Assembly: GCA_030839105.1 (NCBI GenBank)
Contig: JAUZEI010000307.1
Span: 1 to 15,310, forward strand
Direction: 5' to 3'
Source of the DNA: Actinomycetota bacterium
GTDB lineage: Bacteria > Actinomycetota > Acidimicrobiia > IMCC26256 > PALSA-610
DNA: 15,310 nucleotides
Below are positions 14,226 through 15,310 of the stretch, piece by piece; positions within the stretch are counted from its first letter, which is position 1, and the number at the start of each line of letters is the position of its first letter. The notes beneath the pieces were generated by a model, which saw nothing but the letters and a program-made list of their open reading frames with translations, was not told where the DNA came from and searched no databases. The position numbers and the translations under genes are program-made.

Positions 14226-14282
14226 TCGGCAACACGACAGGTTCTGGTCCTGTAATTGGGGGTTCGATTCCTCCCCCCCGAG
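14211..14282 (+). tRNA. tRNA-Gln (anticodon CUG)
   Basis: The full cloverleaf folds by hand. Acceptor stem 14211-14217 (TCGGGGG) pairs with 14275-14281 (CCCCCGA); the discriminator is G14282. D stem GTGT (14220-14223) pairs with ACAC (14232-14235). The anticodon stem ACAGG/CCTGT encloses the loop TTCTGGT, with anticodon CTG at 14244-14246, reading CAG codons. The T arm is GGGGG-TTCGATT-CCTCC with one G-U pair. The 3' CCA is not encoded. The upstream coding frame ends within its D loop. Confidence 0.96.
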
Positions 14283-14297
14283 CGCAGCCGTTGACTT

Positions 14298-14370
14298 GCC
14301 CCGTTCGTCTAGAGGCCTAGGACGCCAGGTTCTCATCCTGGTAACACGGGTTCAAATCCCGTACGGGGTG
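14298..14370 (+). tRNA. tRNA-Glu (anticodon CUC)
   Basis: Acceptor stem GCCCCGT (14298-14304) pairs with ACGGGGT (14363-14369), with a terminal G-U; the discriminator is G14370. The D arm runs 14307-14323. The anticodon stem CCAGG/CCTGG encloses the loop TTCTCAT, with anticodon CTC at 14332-14334, reading GAG codons. The T arm is ACGGG-TTCAAAT-CCCGT. CCA is not encoded. It lies 15 nt after tRNA-Gln with no promoter between, so the two are probably one transcript. Confidence 0.96.
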
Positions 14371-14373
14371 CCC

Positions 14374-14412
14374 ATGTGGCCCGAGCAGAAGCGCTCGGGC
14401 CACATCTTTTTT
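14374..14412 (+). terminator. Intrinsic terminator of the tRNA-Gln/tRNA-Glu unit
   Basis: GTGGCCCGAGC (14376-14386) pairs perfectly over 11 bp with GCTCGGGCCAC (14393-14403) around the AGAAGC loop; A14374-T14375 add two pairs. Six Ts (14407-14412) follow. It begins 4 nt after tRNA-Glu, so it should end this transcript, including any read-through from gltX and the DUF218 gene. Confidence 0.93.
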
Positions 14413-14561
14413 GCAATTTGTTTCGTGCGGCGCATCGTCACGCTGTGCGCGCACTTCGCGTACGCGGCGCGGTCTGCGCGCGCAGTCGCGAACGCCGGTC
14501 CACGTCGCGAACGCGTCGATGTTCCGTCCGGTCAGTCGCATCCGACGCGATGCGTCGCGCG
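14413..14561. other. CGCG-rich intergenic spacer with an 11-bp direct repeat
   Basis: No convincing gene is seen. The stretch is dense in CGCG and GCGC, more so than flanking genes. GTCGCGAACGC occurs at 14485-14495 and again at 14504-14514, 19 bp apart. Nothing matches a known mobile element end, and no copy of the tRNA-Glu 3' end that would mark an attachment site is present. Confidence 0.5.
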
Positions 14562-14575
14562 CTACTGCGCGATGC
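14552..14575 (-). terminator. Hairpin across the stop codon of the small minus-strand ORF
   Basis: GCGTCGCGC (14552-14560) pairs with GCGCGATGC (14567-14575) over 9 bp with one G-U (on the + strand), around a 6-nt loop. The TAG stop of the 72-residue ORF lies in that loop. There is no T tract on either strand, so this is at best a weak terminator or mRNA 3'-end stabiliser. Confidence 0.35.
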
Positions 14576-14780
14576 GGATCTCGTTGTCGCGCACGATCAA
14601 CGTGCACGGCAAGCCGACGAGTGAAAGCGGATCGCGCGCGACAAAACTGCTGGTCACGATGTTGATGACGTCGCCGCGCGCATCGCCGGACGTGATGGTG
14701 CATTCGATCGCGACGCCGCCGTTGCGCTCTTCGGCCCAGATGATGAACGCGTCGTACGTTCCGTCGCGCAGCGTTGTCAT
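14562..14780 (-). CDS. Small unrecognised protein, predicted mainly beta-strand
   Basis: 72 residues, beginning MTTLRDGTYDAFIIWAEE. I recognise no family. In its favour: alternating hydrophobic and polar residues typical of beta strands (YDAFIIWAE, VAIECTITSG, DVINIVTSSFV, PCTLIVRDNEIRIA), a normal amino acid mix with acidic residues rather than the Arg/Ala-rich look of shadow frames, and no competing gene on the other strand. It could be a small barrel or dimeric sheet protein. No signal peptide or membrane helix is present. Against it: no clear Shine-Dalgarno or -10 box lies before ATG 14780. It stands alone between the tRNA terminator and the HU gene, on the opposite strand to both, and a stop-codon hairpin closes it. 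Confidence 0.55.
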   Translation of the reverse strand: MTTLRDGTYDAFIIWAEERNGGVAIECTITSGDARGDVINIVTSSFVARDPLSLVGLPCTLIVRDNEIRIAQ

Positions 14781-14906
14781 AGGCGTGACGCGCGTCGAGC
14801 GCGCGCGAACATCGAGCAGTGCTCATGCGCGTCGGCGCGCATCCGAGAATTTTCGCACGAGTCGCGCAACGAGTGGTGGACCCTACGCGCGTTGCGTGGG
14901 AAATGC
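14781..14906. other. Divergent intergenic region between the small minus-strand ORF and the HU gene
   Basis: No gene is seen. It is CGCG-rich near the small ORF, with one AT-richer patch (GAATTTTC, 14850s). It should hold promoters for both flanking genes, but I cannot assign boxes with confidence. Confidence 0.4.
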
Positions 14907-14935
14907 TTGACGTACGTGTGTGAATAAGTTCTCAT
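14907..14935 (+). promoter_or_regulatory. Possible promoter of the HU gene
   Basis: TTGACG (14907-14912) is followed after 17 bp by TCTCAT (14930-14935). The -35 is good and the -10 poor. The stretch is the AT-richest in the gap, and the HU gene has a true Shine-Dalgarno, so a leadered mRNA starting near 14942 is reasonable. Confidence 0.35.
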
Positions 14936-14951
14936 TACACGAACACACACG
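14915..14951. repeat. 8-bp inverted repeat over the HU promoter region
   Basis: CGTGTGTG (14915-14922) is the reverse complement of CACACACG (14944-14951), with a 21-bp spacer. Both arms flank the candidate -10, so it could be an operator, or a hairpin if transcription begins earlier. Confidence 0.4.
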
Positions 14952-14969
14952 CGGTGCGTGGAGGTTTAC

Positions 14970-15248
14970 GTGAACAAAGGCGAGCTCGTCGACGCGATAG
15001 CGACCGACGCGAACCTCAGCAAGACAGATGCCGAGAGCGCGCTCAACGCGTTCATCAATTCGGTTCAGTCCGCGATCACTGCGGGCGAAAAGGTGACACT
15101 CCCGGGCTTCGGGACGTTCTCACCGGCATTGCGCAAGGCGAGGACGGGTATGGATCCTCGTACGCGTGAACCGGTGCAGATTCCGGAGCGCAAGAGTGCG
15201 AAGTTCTCCGTGGGCTCGAAGTTCAAAGCCCAGGTGCAAGGGTCCTGA
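14970..15248 (+). CDS. HU-family DNA-binding protein
   Basis: 92 residues, the typical HU length. HU dimers bend DNA and compact the nucleoid. The start is GTG 14970, with GGAGG at 14960-14964 five nt upstream; the earlier in-frame GTG 14958 would place the Shine-Dalgarno inside the gene. The helical N-terminal half reads NKGELVDAIATDANLSKTDAESALNAFINSVQSAITAGEKV. The strand segment LPGFGTFSPALRKARTGMDPRT follows, then the DNA-contacting arm EPVQIPERKSAKFSVGSKFK. The usual N-P-R-T-G of the arm is D-P-R-T-R here. Mycobacterial HupB and Streptomyces HupS carry a long Lys/Ala-rich tail; this one does not, ending soon after KAQVQ. It lies downstream of the tRNA pair, in a place comparable to hupB in Mycobacterium. 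Confidence 0.95.
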   Translation: MNKGELVDAIATDANLSKTDAESALNAFINSVQSAITAGEKVTLPGFGTFSPALRKARTGMDPRTREPVQIPERKSAKFSVGSKFKAQVQGS

Positions 15249-15293
15249 TCGCGTAGGGCGTGGGGTCGCACTCCCTCGCGCACCGAATGACCT

Positions 15294-15310
15294 ATGAAGT
15301 TCGAACTTCC
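15294..15310 (+). CDS. Possible first codons of another gene, cut by the window edge
   Basis: ATG at 15294 opens a frame reading M-K-F-E-L with no stop before the edge, 45 nt after the HU stop. Five codons are too few for a firm call. No Shine-Dalgarno is seen. The same bases form a perfect palindrome, so this may instead be an operator. Confidence 0.2.
15296..15309. repeat. 14-bp perfect palindrome GAAGTTCGAACTTC
   Basis: Every base pairs with its mirror image (15296-15309), 47 nt after the HU stop. This is a plausible dimeric repressor site or a chance feature of codons AAG-TTC-GAA-CTT. Confidence 0.6.

Noticed and set aside
14298..14412. Integration (att) site at tRNA-Glu
   Set aside because: No second copy of the tRNA 3' end, integrase or mobile gene is seen in the 0.9 kb that follows.
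14317..14826. 169-codon minus-strand frame overlapping the small ORF and tRNA-Glu
   Set aside because: Arg/His-rich product that runs through tRNA-Glu and its terminator; the 72-residue frame has better composition.
14107..14910. 267-codon + strand open frame across both tRNAs and the terminator
   Set aside because: It would translate through two tRNA genes and a terminator, and the product resembles nothing.
14958..14969. GTG 14958 as the HU start
   Set aside because: The GGAGG ribosome-binding site would be inside the gene; GTG 14970 gives the canonical N-terminus.
1..15310. CRISPR array, insertion sequence, prophage or defence island
   Set aside because: No regularly spaced repeats, transposase, integrase or known defence genes were found; the window is mostly housekeeping and metabolic genes.

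Overview
The window looks like chromosomal DNA from a high-GC actinobacterium. The case rests on G/C-ending codons, frequent GTG starts, several genes with a TAnnnT -10-like hexamer 6-9 nt before the start codon (typical of leaderless transcripts), an IclR regulator resembling the NdgR/LtbR type, and a GltX/tRNA-Gln/tRNA-Glu/HU neighbourhood like the one I recall around leuCD in Mycobacterium and Streptomyces. A deep lineage such as Acidimicrobiia fits, but the sequence alone does not prove it. Apart from greA and one small gene, everything reads on the + strand.

Layout. (1) 1-1167: the 3' part of an IclR-family regulator, then a small winged-helix regulator with an OmpR-type DNA-binding domain and no recognisable receiver domain. 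(2) 1215-4534: hyuA and hyuB, a hydantoinase/oxoprolinase pair joined by an ATGA overlap. (3) 4538-5011 (-): greA, convergent with hyuB, their stop codons 3 nt apart. (4) 5102-8910: a branched-chain amino acid operon. A promoter-like sequence, an 11-residue leader peptide ([11 protein letters not shown]), a hairpin and a textbook intrinsic terminator precede leuB, ilvE and cimA. A 26-codon mini-ORF lies between ilvE and cimA and repeats the first codons of cimA. (5) 8995-12068: an unrecognised 180-residue protein, an acyl-CoA dehydrogenase, and an alpha/beta-hydrolase fused to a class III nucleotide cyclase. (6) 12106-14412: gltX, a membrane-anchored YdcF/DUF218 protein whose stop codon lies inside the next gene, tRNA-Gln(CUG), tRNA-Glu(CUC), and a strong terminator. 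(7) 14413-15310: CGCG-rich spacer, a 72-residue unrecognised minus-strand ORF, an HU-type nucleoid protein, and possibly the first codons of another gene at the edge.

How the genes work together. CimA makes citramalate from pyruvate and acetyl-CoA. LeuB can oxidise 3-methylmalate to 2-oxobutyrate (as well as making leucine precursor), and IlvE performs the final transamination, so the operon is aimed at isoleucine with leucine. The Val-Val-Val-Ile run in the leader peptide fits that output and suggests translation-coupled attenuation. GltX lies just upstream of the two tRNAs it would be expected to charge if, as in most Actinobacteria, Gln-tRNA is made by the indirect GatCAB route. The most notable observations are the leader/attenuator, the duplicated cimA start, the apparently inactive hydrolase domain of the cyclase, and the CDS-tRNA overlap.
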